Made by a program: the position numbers and the translations under genes. DNA of 64,000 nt from Flavobacterium sp. KJJ (GTDB lineage Bacteria; Bacteroidota; Bacteroidia; Flavobacteriales; Flavobacteriaceae), in assembly GCF_000708595.2 (NCBI RefSeq), contig NZ_JARP01000001.1, positions 186,001 through 250,000 on the forward strand, in the 5' to 3' direction. Below are positions 34,947-43,458 of the stretch, one piece after another; positions within the stretch are counted from its first letter, which is position 1, and each line of letters opens with the position of its first letter. Under the pieces are notes generated by a model, which was not told where the DNA came from, did not search any database, and saw nothing but the letters and a program-made list of their open reading frames with translations.

Positions 34947-35878
34947 AAATGCAACGCGGATGATACAGATTCGCTAATACCTTTTTTTATTATGCGGAAA
35001 CGCTGTTTTATTTCCAGCAAAATATATTTGAATAACAAATTATAATTTGCTGTTTTATAAGCCAAAATCATTTCAAAATGCATTCTTTTTAAAATGGCTT
35101 TATGCTCAATTTTAGATCTATTTAAACGAATTGCTTTTTGAATAATCAAATACGTAGAATAATTTATTTTCTTAGATCTTGGATCATTTTTTAAATGAAA
35201 ATGAGTTCCAAAAGATGTTGTTGAGATTCTTTTTTTAATTAAAATTTCATCAATATAATCAAAGTCATATTTGCGAGAAGCACGAATCCAAAGATCTAAA
35301 TCTTCATAAGCTAAATCTTCAGCATAACCTTTTAGATCGTCGAAAACAGTTTTTTTAACCATTGAAGAAACCGAGCAAATGCTATTGCCTCCTGAAATAA
35401 CACTCAAATAAATATCTCCAATTTGTCTTTTTTCGATTGTTTTTTTTGAAGCATCAACTGGGAAATAATAAAAGTAAAAATTACCTTTTTCATTAATTAA
35501 TTCGGCATTTCCGTAAACCATTCCCAAATTTTTAAAGCGGTTTTGCTGAAAGGCTTTTAGTTGTAATGAAACACAATTGGGCAATAAAATATCATCACAA
35601 GCCAGATCAATAATATAATCGCCTTTGGCTAATTTTAAAGCTTTATTAAACGATTTTGTGCTTCCTAAATTCGTTTCGTTTGCAATAAATTGAATTTCAG
35701 GAAAATCGACAAGCCAATTCTGAATTGTTTCTTTAGAATTATCCGTGCTAAAATCATCTACAATTATCAATTCAATAAACGGATAATCTTGATTTACAGC
35801 CGAAAGCAAACTCTCAACAACATACTTTTCTTGATTGTAACACAAGCAAATAATGGTCACTAATGATTTATCTTGCAT
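34943..35878 (-). CDS. Glycosyltransferase, family 2 (GT-A)
   Basis: 311 residues. GT-A start VTIICLCYNQEKYVVESLLSAVNQDYPFIELIIVDDFSTDNS, then ANETNLGSTKSFNKALKLAKGDYIIDLACDDILLPNC, where CDD is the DXD-type metal motif. A C-terminal acceptor part of about 120 residues follows, ending in basic helices. Transcribed opposite to its neighbours: tail to tail with the acyltransferase (overlap of four bases) and divergent from the next glycosyltransferase by 48 bp. Confidence 0.9.
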   Translation of the reverse strand: MQDKSLVTIICLCYNQEKYVVESLLSAVNQDYPFIELIIVDDFSTDNSKETIQNWLVDFPEIQFIANETNLGSTKSFNKALKLAKGDYIIDLACDDILLPNCVSLQLKAFQQNRFKNLGMVYGNAELINEKGNFYFYYFPVDASKKTIEKRQIGDIYLSVISGGNSICSVSSMVKKTVFDDLKGYAEDLAYEDLDLWIRASRKYDFDYIDEILIKKRISTTSFGTHFHLKNDPRSKKINYSTYLIIQKAIRLNRSKIEHKAILKRMHFEMILAYKTANYNLLFKYILLEIKQRFRIIKKGISESVSSALHF

Positions 35879-35926
35879 ATTGTTTTTAAAGAGTTATATA
35901 TTTGATACGAAAATAATAAATCACGA

Positions 35927-37024
35927 ATGATATTGTCTCACAAAAAAAATAAAATTGCTTTAATTGGTTATCGCTTAAGCGGAGGCGGAAGCGATAAAGT
36001 TATGGCAAATTTGTCTGTTTTTTTTGAAAATCAAGGTTTTGAAGTGGATATAATTATTGTTTTAGACGAAGTTAGTTTTCCGTATTCAGGAAAATTAGTA
36101 AATCTTGGTTTGCTTAAAAATAAAAGCAACGGACTTTTTAATAAAGCGAAGAGATTATGGGCTTTACGAAAGTATTTAAACGAAAATAAATTTGATTTTA
36201 TAATTGATTTTCGGTTTCGTACCAAGATTGTTCAGGAACTTATTTTGGCGAGATTTATTTATAATACCAAAACAATCTTTACGGTTCACAGTTTTTTGAT
36301 TGATCATTATATGCCAAACAATTCTCGGCTGACAAGGTTGATGTACAATCATTGTTACGCAAATGTTGCTATTTCTGATGAAATGAAAACACTGATTGAA
36401 AACAAACATCAATTACAAAATGTGGTCACGATTCATAACCCTGTTTATGTAGAGGAAATTCAGAATAAGCAAAATGAAAATATATATTTTAATTTCAATT
36501 TTATTATCGCCGTCGGACAATATGAAAATCAAATAAAACAGTTTGATCAATTAATTTCAAGTTATTCAAAATCGATTTTGCCTCAAAAAAATATTCATTT
36601 CGTTATTGTAGGAAATGGAGATAAATCAAAACTTAAAAAAGCAATTTTAGAGAATAAAGTTTCTGATTTTGTTCATCTTTTAGGCTATCAAAGCAATCCT
36701 TTTAAATATGTAAGCAAAGCTAAATTTCTAGTTTTAAGCAGTAAAAACGAAGGATTTCCGAATGTTATTTTAGAATCATTAGCTTGCAAAACTCCAGTTG
36801 TCTCTTTTGATTGCGATTTTGGACCAAGAGATATGATTACATCTTTAGAAAACGGTATTTTAGTAGAAAATCAAAATTGGGTGAAGTTGACTGAAGCAAT
36901 GAATGTATTTGTTTCAGATGAAGTATTATATCAAAATTGCAAACAAAATGCATTTGAAAGCATTCAGCCTTTTTTATTAGAAAAAGTTGGACAGCAATGG
37001 TTAAATTTGATGAAAGCAAATTAA
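35927..37024 (+). CDS. Glycosyltransferase, family 4 (GT-B)
   Basis: 365 residues, cytosolic GT-B enzyme. N-domain with IGYRLSGGGSDKVMANLSVFFENQGFEVDII and IDFRFRTKIVQELILARF; C-domain with FIIAVGQYENQIKQFDQLI, VHLLGYQSNPFKYVSKAKFLVLSSKNEGFPNVILESLACKTPVVSFDCDFGPRDMI, the E-x7-E motif of family GT4. Adds a sugar from a nucleotide donor to the growing repeat unit. First of three genes on the plus strand with the FdtA-like isomerase next, four bases away. Confidence 0.92.
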   Translation: MILSHKKNKIALIGYRLSGGGSDKVMANLSVFFENQGFEVDIIIVLDEVSFPYSGKLVNLGLLKNKSNGLFNKAKRLWALRKYLNENKFDFIIDFRFRTKIVQELILARFIYNTKTIFTVHSFLIDHYMPNNSRLTRLMYNHCYANVAISDEMKTLIENKHQLQNVVTIHNPVYVEEIQNKQNENIYFNFNFIIAVGQYENQIKQFDQLISSYSKSILPQKNIHFVIVGNGDKSKLKKAILENKVSDFVHLLGYQSNPFKYVSKAKFLVLSSKNEGFPNVILESLACKTPVVSFDCDFGPRDMITSLENGILVENQNWVKLTEAMNVFVSDEVLYQNCKQNAFESIQPFLLEKVGQQWLNLMKAN

Positions 37025-37028
37025 AAAT

Positions 37029-37433
37029 ATGACTACAATTCAAGATATAACAGTCCTTAAAATTCCGGTTGTAGAAGATTTGAAAGGAAATTTAGCGTTC
37101 ATTCAAAACGATATTCTTCCGTTTGAATTTAAGCGTGTTTACTATCTTTTTGATGTTCCGAGTTCTGCTTTTCGTGGCGGACACTCGCATATCGAACAAC
37201 ACGAAGTTTTAATAGCTTTAAGCGGCAGTTTTGAGGTGAAAGTGAATGATGGAACCAGTAAAAGAAGCTTTTTATTGAATAAACCCAATATAGGTTTGCA
37301 TTTGCCAAAAGGAATCTGGAGAGAATTAGAAAATTTTTCGTCAGGCTCCGTTTGTCTGGTTTTGGCTTCAGATGTGTTTGAAGAAACAGATTATATAAGG
37401 GATTTTGGAACTTTTTTGATTTCTAAAAAATGA
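37029..37433 (+). CDS. dTDP-4-keto-6-deoxy-glucose 3,4-ketoisomerase, FdtA/QdtA-like
   Basis: 134 residues, a single cupin. Converts dTDP-4-keto-6-deoxyglucose to the 3-keto isomer, preparing C3 amination. Motifs: LKGNLAFIQNDILPFEFKRVYYLFDVPS, the metal-free catalytic pair region RGGHSHIEQHEVLIALSGSFEVKV, where two His (GGHSH and QHEV) are the proposed catalytic residues, and the end ASDVFEETDYIRDF. These match FdtA/QdtA and WxcM-type sugar isomerases. Overlaps the next glycosyltransferase by four bases. Together with the DegT gene it implies a 3-amino-3,6-dideoxyhexose in the product. Confidence 0.92.
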   Translation: MTTIQDITVLKIPVVEDLKGNLAFIQNDILPFEFKRVYYLFDVPSSAFRGGHSHIEQHEVLIALSGSFEVKVNDGTSKRSFLLNKPNIGLHLPKGIWRELENFSSGSVCLVLASDVFEETDYIRDFGTFLISKK

Positions 37434-38533
37434 AACTCCTTTACATTGTTCCCAAAATAAAAAATGCTGGCGGAGTGGCTAGAGTTTTGTCTATAAAAGC
37501 AAATTATTTTATAGAGAATTTTGGGTATGAAGTTCATATTTTATCTCAAAACGAAGAAACGGATTTGTCTTTCTATAATTTTAATTCTAAAGTTGTATTT
37601 CATAATATGATTTTGAAAGGCAATACTTTTCAGTTTTTAAAATCATATACAAAAGAAGTAAAGCAAAAAATAAAACAGATTAATCCAGATGTAATTTTAG
37701 TTGCAGATAATGGTTTGAAAGCTTTTGTTTTTCCATTTATAATCAAAACCAAAACTCCCATTGTCTTTGAATGTCACGGTTCTAAATTTATTGAAGAACA
37801 AAGTCAGAAAACTAATTTATTATCCAAATTAATTCAAAAATTAAAATATAGATTCAAAGATTTTGCAGTTAGAAGATTTACTAAAATAGTAGCTTTATCT
37901 GATGAAAGTTTACAAGAATGGAATGTTGAAAATGGCGTTGTAATTCCGAATCCGTCTTGGATTCAGACCAAAAATTTTACTGATTTAAAGAATAAAAAAG
38001 TGATTACGGCTGCCCGAAATTCATATGAAAAAGGATTAGACCGTTTGTTGTTAATTTGGAAGAAAGCTGGTGAAAAACACCCAGATTGGACTTTGGATAT
38101 TTACACAGATGATATCGAATCTTTAGAGAAAAAAGCAATTAGCTTAGGAATAAAATCTGGAATAAATTATTTCAAATTTGTAAATAATATTGAAGAGAAT
38201 TATCTAGAAGCTTCCATTTACGCTATGACTTCAAGAACCGAAGGCTTTCCGATGGTTTTGTTAGAAGCTATGGCTTTGGGTTTGCCTTGTATTGCTTATG
38301 ATTGCCCGATTGGCCCAAGAACCATAATTACAAATGCTGAAAATGGTTTTTTAATTCATGATAATAATGAGGAAATGTTTGTAGAAAAGCTGTCTTTTTT
38401 AATTGAAAATGAAGAAGTAAGGTCGAAATTTAGTTTGAATGCGAAAAAAACTTCACAACAATTTAATATTGATAAAGTAATGAAGATGTGGGAAACTTTT
38501 TTAGAAAATCTAAATCTTGGCAATAGTTTTTAA
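37430..38533 (+). CDS. Glycosyltransferase, family 4 (GT-B)
   Basis: 367 residues. N-domain begins MKLLYIVPKIKNAGGVARVLSIKANYFIENFGYEVHIL; C-domain has VITAARNSYEKGLDRLLLIWKKAGEKHPDWTLDIYTDD and SRTEGFPMVLLEAMALGLPCIAYDCPIGPRTII with the GT4 EGFPMVLLEAMALGLP motif. Transfers a sugar during repeat-unit assembly. Overlaps the isomerase upstream; its 3' end overlaps the 3' end of the opposing GT2 gene by 24 bases. Confidence 0.92.
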   Translation: MKLLYIVPKIKNAGGVARVLSIKANYFIENFGYEVHILSQNEETDLSFYNFNSKVVFHNMILKGNTFQFLKSYTKEVKQKIKQINPDVILVADNGLKAFVFPFIIKTKTPIVFECHGSKFIEEQSQKTNLLSKLIQKLKYRFKDFAVRRFTKIVALSDESLQEWNVENGVVIPNPSWIQTKNFTDLKNKKVITAARNSYEKGLDRLLLIWKKAGEKHPDWTLDIYTDDIESLEKKAISLGIKSGINYFKFVNNIEENYLEASIYAMTSRTEGFPMVLLEAMALGLPCIAYDCPIGPRTIITNAENGFLIHDNNEEMFVEKLSFLIENEEVRSKFSLNAKKTSQQFNIDKVMKMWETFLENLNLGNSF

Positions 38534-39379
38534 ATTGCAAAAATACCCCAGTTTATAAAGGTCAAATAGGAGTAAAGAAGGTTTTTGAGATAGCAAATTT
38601 CGTTCTATTTTCTTTTGATTTGTATTAAAAAGAAAAGCTGAAAAACGAATTAGTTTTAGCTTTTTTAAAAGTTCAAAAGCTTTTATGATTTTACTTTCTT
38701 CTTTGGAGATTTTCCGTGAATTATAAAGAAAAACCAAGTTTTCTAAAGCTGTTTTAGTTTTCTTTAAAAATAAAATGGAAGTTTCTAAATTCAAATGATA
38801 AGTTGGATTATTTATTTGTAAAACTTGAAAATGATTTGATTTTAAAACCGAAAAAAAGAGTAAATCTTCATAACCATATTTTGTGATCGATTCATCAAAA
38901 GGATATTGAAGAAAAACTTCTTTTTTAATTAATAAATTAGAAGTCAAAACAGAAACAGCTTCTCTTTTCTTCCCATAAATCCAACGTAAAAGCTGTTCTT
39001 TTTCAGGCTTTTTATCTTCATATATGATGCCACCAAAAAAGATATTTTTAGTTGCAGTTGAAATTAAATCAGCATACTTTTTAATAAAATTATTTGCAGT
39101 CGGGAAAGTATCACAATCTAAAATTAACAGCCAATTGTACTTTGCTTTTAACGCTAATGAGTTGATATTTTTTCCTCTTCCCAAATTCGTTTCATTTATA
39201 AAAAAAGAAGAATTCGAAATAAGATTAATTTCTTGATTTAGAATGTTTTCTTGAGAGTTTGAAGCGTCGTCTTGGCAAAGAATTTCAAAAGTAATTCCAT
39301 TAAAATTACATTGCTTTACAAGTTCAATAACTAGCGGTAAAGCATTATAATTATAAACCGGAATTAAAATGGAAAGCAT
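38510..39379 (-). CDS. Glycosyltransferase, family 2 (GT-A), coupled to ftsE
   Basis: 289 residues. GT-A fold: LSILIPVYNYNALPLVIELVKQCNFNGITFEILCQDDASNSQENI, INLISNSSFFINETNLGRGKNINSLALKAKYNWLLILDCDTFPTANNF, with DCDT as DXD-like motif. C-terminal 110 residues are helical and basic. Its ATG shares bases with the ftsE stop (TAATG), so it is translated after ftsE; overlap of 24 bases at the other end with the convergent GT4 gene. Not an expected partner of FtsE. Confidence 0.85.
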   Translation of the reverse strand: MLSILIPVYNYNALPLVIELVKQCNFNGITFEILCQDDASNSQENILNQEINLISNSSFFINETNLGRGKNINSLALKAKYNWLLILDCDTFPTANNFIKKYADLISTATKNIFFGGIIYEDKKPEKEQLLRWIYGKKREAVSVLTSNLLIKKEVFLQYPFDESITKYGYEDLLFFSVLKSNHFQVLQINNPTYHLNLETSILFLKKTKTALENLVFLYNSRKISKEESKIIKAFELLKKLKLIRFSAFLFNTNQKKIERNLLSQKPSLLLFDLYKLGYFCNLKTIAKI

Positions 39380-40062
39380 TACACGCTTCTTTGCACTACT
39401 TCAAAAATTCTTTCATCTTCACATTTTAAAGTTTTAGATGGGAATTTCATCAACAAAGCATAATCGTGAGTCGCCATGATAACCGTTTTTCCGTTGGCGT
39501 TAATTTTTTTCAATACTTCTAGCACCTCAGAACTCGTTTGCGGATCAAGATTTCCGGTTGGTTCATCAGCTAAAATAAATTCAGGATCATTCAGCAAAGC
39601 TCTTGCAATTGCAACACGCTGTTGTTCTCCTCCAGAAAGTTGGTGAGGCATTTTGTTTACAAAATCTTTCATGCCTACTTTATCCAAAACTTCGTCAATT
39701 TTATGTTCCATTGCTTCTTTTTCAGACCAGCCAGTTGCTTTTAAGACAAAAAGCATGTTGTCTTTCACAGAACGGTCTGGAAGCAATTTAAAGTCTTGAA
39801 ATACAATTCCGATTTTACGTCTTAAATACGGAATTTCACTTTCTTTTAAAGCAGCCAAATCAAATTCAACTATATGGCCTTCTCCTTCTGTTAAAGGAAG
39901 ATCTCCGTACAAAGTTTTCATGAAACTACTTTTTCCTGAACCCGTTTTTCCGATAATATAGATGAATTCACCGTGTTGAACATCTAAATTAATATGAGAT
40001 AAAATTTTTCTTCCTTCTTGATATATAGTGACTTCTTTAAGAGATAGTACGATTTGTGACAT
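39379..40062 (-). CDS. ftsE: Cell-division ABC transporter ATP-binding protein
   Basis: 227 residues from the ATG at 40062; the extension to 40128 is not conserved. ABC ATPase with Walker A IIGKTGSGKSSFMKTLYGDL, signature LSGGEQQRVAIARALL, Walker B FILADEPTGNLDPQTSSEVL and the switch His in VIMATHDYALL. The start VLSLKEVTIYQEGRKILSHINLDV and the FtsE-type HQLSGGEQQRVAIARALLNDPEFILADEPTGNLD match FtsE. It should act with FtsX to control septal peptidoglycan hydrolases; ftsX is not in the window. The next gene is translationally coupled. Confidence 0.9.
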   Translation of the reverse strand: MSQIVLSLKEVTIYQEGRKILSHINLDVQHGEFIYIIGKTGSGKSSFMKTLYGDLPLTEGEGHIVEFDLAALKESEIPYLRRKIGIVFQDFKLLPDRSVKDNMLFVLKATGWSEKEAMEHKIDEVLDKVGMKDFVNKMPHQLSGGEQQRVAIARALLNDPEFILADEPTGNLDPQTSSEVLEVLKKINANGKTVIMATHDYALLMKFPSKTLKCEDERIFEVVQRSV

Positions 40063-40147
40063 AGTAAAATTGATTTGATTTGTAAAAGTAATAAGATAAC
40101 GCTTGGATTCAAAATAAATTTGAATCATTTCTGAATAAAAATTTCAA

Positions 40148-40228
40148 ACCATATAAGTCATGTAAGTTCATCATTAGAGAATAATATAGAAGCATCTAAT
40201 TTATAATTAATTAAATGACCTCAATGGT
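40148..40228. repeat. ATATAAGTCAT-type intergenic inverted repeat
   Basis: ACCATATAAGTCAT (40148-40161) and ATGACCTCAATGGT (40215-40228) form an imperfect inverted repeat with 11 of 14 matches, upstream of the ftsE and TPR genes. The whole 290-bp gap between them holds no ORF. Confidence 0.45.
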
Positions 40229-40325
40229 TAAACTTAATCTGTAAGAACGGTCTAAAATCACGACTATTTAAAAAAAAGTTTATAATAAAAGCCAGAAACG
40301 TTTCGTTATAGACGGTATAAAATGA

Positions 40326-40333
40326 TACATTTG
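40326..40333 (+). promoter_or_regulatory. Probable -7 box of the TPR gene
   Basis: TACATTTG, a perfect TAnnTTTG, 19 bp before the ATG; TTTC at 40301-40304 is a loose -33 candidate. Confidence 0.5.
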
Positions 40334-40352
40334 AATACTAAATATAATTACA

Positions 40353-43300
40353 ATGCGCAAATTTTCCTGGTTCTTTTTATTCCAAATAATCCTTATTTCG
40401 ACCACAGTTTCGGCACAAAAATCAGCTATTTACACTTACGACTTAAAGGATTTTGACAAAGCACTGACTTTATATAATGACAAACAATATGCTTCGGCAC
40501 AACTTATTTTTGAGCATGTAAAAAACAATGCAACAACTGAAGAAGTTCAGTCAGATTGTGCTTATTACATTGCCAATTGTGCCATTAGAACCAATAAGGC
40601 AAATGCCGATGCCTTGATGGAAAAATTTGTAAATGATTATCCAACAAGTACAAAGCAAAATCAAGCTTATATTGAAGTGGCTCAGTTTTACTTCGAGCAG
40701 GGAAATTATCCAAAAGCTTTGCAATGGTTTGATAAAGTCGATGAAAGCTACATGAGCAAATCGGATTCGGATAAATTTAATTTCCAAAAAGGTTACAGTT
40801 ATTTCAATGCCAAAAAGAAAAAAGAAGCGACTGCTTATTTTAACAAAGTAGTGAATTCTCCTGAATTTGGTTCTCAAGCCAAGTATTATTTAGGATTTAT
40901 GGCTTACGAAGGCGATGATTATAAAGAGGCGACCAAATATTTTGACGAAGTTTCAGGCGAGGAAAAATACAAAGAAAAGCTTTCGTATTATCAGGCTGAT
41001 ATGAATTTCAAATTAGGAAATTTTCAAAAAGCTATTGATTTAGGTCAAACTGCAATGGCTAAATCGAATGCGATTGAAAAATCAGAGCTGAATAAAATTA
41101 TCGGAGAAAGTTATTTCAATTTAAAGCAATACGGAAAAGCGATTCCGTTTTTAGAGCAATACGAAGGTAAAAAAGGAAAATGGAATAATACTGATTTCTA
41201 TCAATTAGGTTATGCTTATTATGAGCAAAAGGAGTATGAAAAAGCAATTTCTCAATTCAATAAAATTATTGAAGGAAAAGATTTCGTTGCGCAAAATGCT
41301 TACTACCACTTAGGCTTAAGTTATTTGAATACTGGTAAAAAACAAGAAGCATTAAATGCATTTAAAAACGCTTCTGAAATGGAATTTAATGCGCAGATTC
41401 AAGAAGATGCTGCTTTAAATTATGCAAAATTGAGTTATGAAATAGGAAATGCTTACCAAACTGTTCCTGGAATTTTGCTTGATTTCTTGAAAAAATATCC
41501 AAACAATTCAAGTAAATCTGAAGTAGAAAAGTTATTGGTCGATTCTTATATTTCGTCTAAAAACTATAAAGAAGCTTTAATTTTATTAGAGAAAAACAGA
41601 TCTGCCGAAAATAAGGCAGCTTATCAAAAAGTGCTTTTTTACAGAGGTTTAGAATTGTATAATGAATCAAATTATTCAGAAGCAGGGAAAATGTTTAAAA
41701 GCGCTGTCAGCGAACAAAAAACACCTGAATTTACCGCTCGCGCTACTTTTTGGAAAGCTGAAACAGAATATGTTACAGATGACTTTCAGAATGCTTTATT
41801 AAGCTACAAACAGTTTGCTGGACTTGCAGCGGCCAAATCAACTGATGAATATAAAAATATCAACTATAATATTGGCTACACCTATTTTAAATTGAAAGAA
41901 TACGATCAGGCTGCGAACTCCTTTCAAGCTCAGATTGACAATTCAAAAGAAGATAAAGTACGTTTAAATGATTCGTATTTGCGTTTAGGAGATTGCCGTT
42001 TTGTAAGTGCAAAATATGCTCAGGCGAATGAAGCTTATGCAAAAGCGATTGAGGCAAAAGGAGTTGATGCTGATTATGCTCAATTTCAAAAAGCAATTTC
42101 ATACGGTTTTATGTCTAAAAATGATAAGAAAGTTGACGAACTGAATAATTTTCTTCAGATGTACAAAAAATCAGAATATCGTGATGATGCTTTGTACGAA
42201 TTAGGAAATACGTATGTAGCAGAGAAAAAGAACGATCAGGCGATTAAAACCTACGATCAGCTGATTTCAGAGTATAAAAACGGATCATTTACTTCAAAAT
42301 CTATTTTAAAACAAGGTCTGATTTATTACAACTCAGATCGTGACGAGCAGGCTTTAGTGAAATTCAAAAAAGTAGCGGCTGAGTTTCCAAAAACTCCAGA
42401 AGCTTTAGAGGCAGTTTCTACAGCAAGATTAATTTATGTTGATTCTGGAAAAGTAGATGAATATGCAACTTGGGTGCGTACGTTAGATTTTGTTTCGGTT
42501 ACAGATGCTGAGTTAGATAACGATACTTATGATGCTGCTTTCAAACAATACAGTCAAAATAACAGCAAACTTGCAATTACAGGTTTTATGGGTTATGTGA
42601 ATAAATTTCCATCAGGAATGCATTCTTTAGAAGCTAATTTTTACTTAGCACAATTGTATTATGCTGAAGGTTCAGAAACTAAATCAACGCCTAATTATCA
42701 ATATGTAATTGATCAGCCAAGAAATGAATTTACAGAACAATCATTAAATAGGTTGGCTCAAATTTTCCTAAAAGCTAAAGATTGCGACAAATCGATTCCG
42801 GTCTTGACACGCTTAGAAAACGAAGCTGATTTTCCGCAAAATAAAAACTTTGCTCAAGCTAATTTGATGAAATGTTATTATGATAAGAAAGATTATAGCA
42901 ACTCAGTAATTTTTGCAGACAAGGTTTTGCAGAACCCAAAAGCCGATGTGAATGTAAAAGCAGATGCACAGATTATTGTAGCACGCGCAGCAATGCAGAC
43001 TGGAGATGAAGATAAAGCTAAATCGGCTTACGCTAAATTATCAGCAACTTCAAAAGGAGAATTAGCGGCAGAAGCGTTGTATTACGACGCGTATTTTAAA
43101 ACAAAAGAAGGCAAATTTGATGCTTCGAATGTTTCTGTTCAAAAATTAGCAAAGAATTATTCGGCTTATAAATATTACGGAGCGAAGAGTTTAGTTTTAA
43201 TGGCGAAAAACTTTTACGGATTAAAAGACAGCTATCAGGCAACTTATATTTTAGATAATGTAATCAACAACTTTACAGATTATCCAGATGTCGTTGAAGA

Positions 43301-43367
43301 AGCCAAAAAAGAATTAAGCGCTATTAAATTAGAAGAATCTAAAACCAATTCGTCTATTAATAAATAG
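40353..43367 (+). CDS. Exported tetratricopeptide-repeat protein, 1004 residues
   Basis: Signal peptide (FSWFFLFQIILISTTVSAQ) followed by an almost continuous series of about 20-25 TPR units in blocks such as KALTLYNDKQYASAQLIFE, YPKALQWFDKVDESYM, YEKAISQFNKIIEGKD, YDQAANSFQAQIDNS, and DDALYELGNTYVAEKKNDQAIKTYDQLI. CpoB/YbgF-like features are spread through it, and the C-terminus has YDAYFKTKEGKFDASNVS. It is a periplasmic or outer-membrane scaffold for protein assembly. The plugless outer-membrane barrel encoded 1.1 kb downstream may be its partner (with PhzF between). Length is conserved in my memory of flavobacterial homologues. Confidence 0.85.
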   Translation: MRKFSWFFLFQIILISTTVSAQKSAIYTYDLKDFDKALTLYNDKQYASAQLIFEHVKNNATTEEVQSDCAYYIANCAIRTNKANADALMEKFVNDYPTSTKQNQAYIEVAQFYFEQGNYPKALQWFDKVDESYMSKSDSDKFNFQKGYSYFNAKKKKEATAYFNKVVNSPEFGSQAKYYLGFMAYEGDDYKEATKYFDEVSGEEKYKEKLSYYQADMNFKLGNFQKAIDLGQTAMAKSNAIEKSELNKIIGESYFNLKQYGKAIPFLEQYEGKKGKWNNTDFYQLGYAYYEQKEYEKAISQFNKIIEGKDFVAQNAYYHLGLSYLNTGKKQEALNAFKNASEMEFNAQIQEDAALNYAKLSYEIGNAYQTVPGILLDFLKKYPNNSSKSEVEKLLVDSYISSKNYKEALILLEKNRSAENKAAYQKVLFYRGLELYNESNYSEAGKMFKSAVSEQKTPEFTARATFWKAETEYVTDDFQNALLSYKQFAGLAAAKSTDEYKNINYNIGYTYFKLKEYDQAANSFQAQIDNSKEDKVRLNDSYLRLGDCRFVSAKYAQANEAYAKAIEAKGVDADYAQFQKAISYGFMSKNDKKVDELNNFLQMYKKSEYRDDALYELGNTYVAEKKNDQAIKTYDQLISEYKNGSFTSKSILKQGLIYYNSDRDEQALVKFKKVAAEFPKTPEALEAVSTARLIYVDSGKVDEYATWVRTLDFVSVTDAELDNDTYDAAFKQYSQNNSKLAITGFMGYVNKFPSGMHSLEANFYLAQLYYAEGSETKSTPNYQYVIDQPRNEFTEQSLNRLAQIFLKAKDCDKSIPVLTRLENEADFPQNKNFAQANLMKCYYDKKDYSNSVIFADKVLQNPKADVNVKADAQIIVARAAMQTGDEDKAKSAYAKLSATSKGELAAEALYYDAYFKTKEGKFDASNVSVQKLAKNYSAYKYYGAKSLVLMAKNFYGLKDSYQATYILDNVINNFTDYPDVVEEAKKELSAIKLEESKTNSSINK

Positions 43368-43380
43368 TTTGATGTAAAAT

Positions 43381-43431
43381 GTGAGATGTAAAAATGTGAA
43401 ATGTATACAAAACAAACATTTTACATTTCAC
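43381..43431. repeat. ATGTAAAATGTGAAA-type palindrome
   Basis: GTGAGATGTAAAAATGT (43381-43397) and ACATTTTACATTTCAC (43416-43431) can form a hairpin between the TPR and PhzF genes. A longer in-frame GTG at 43381 for PhzF falls inside it. Confidence 0.5.
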
Positions 43432-43458
43432 AAAAATCATTTCACCAATAAAAAAATC

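Noticed and set aside
36031..36412. Two antisense ORFs inside a glycosyltransferase gene
   Set aside because: They are frame shadows of a well-conserved GT4 coding sequence, with no conserved motifs of their own.
43381..43458. Longer PhzF start at GTG 43381
   Set aside because: The extension is made of palindromic repeat DNA; homologues start at the MSLPFYIIDVF sequence.
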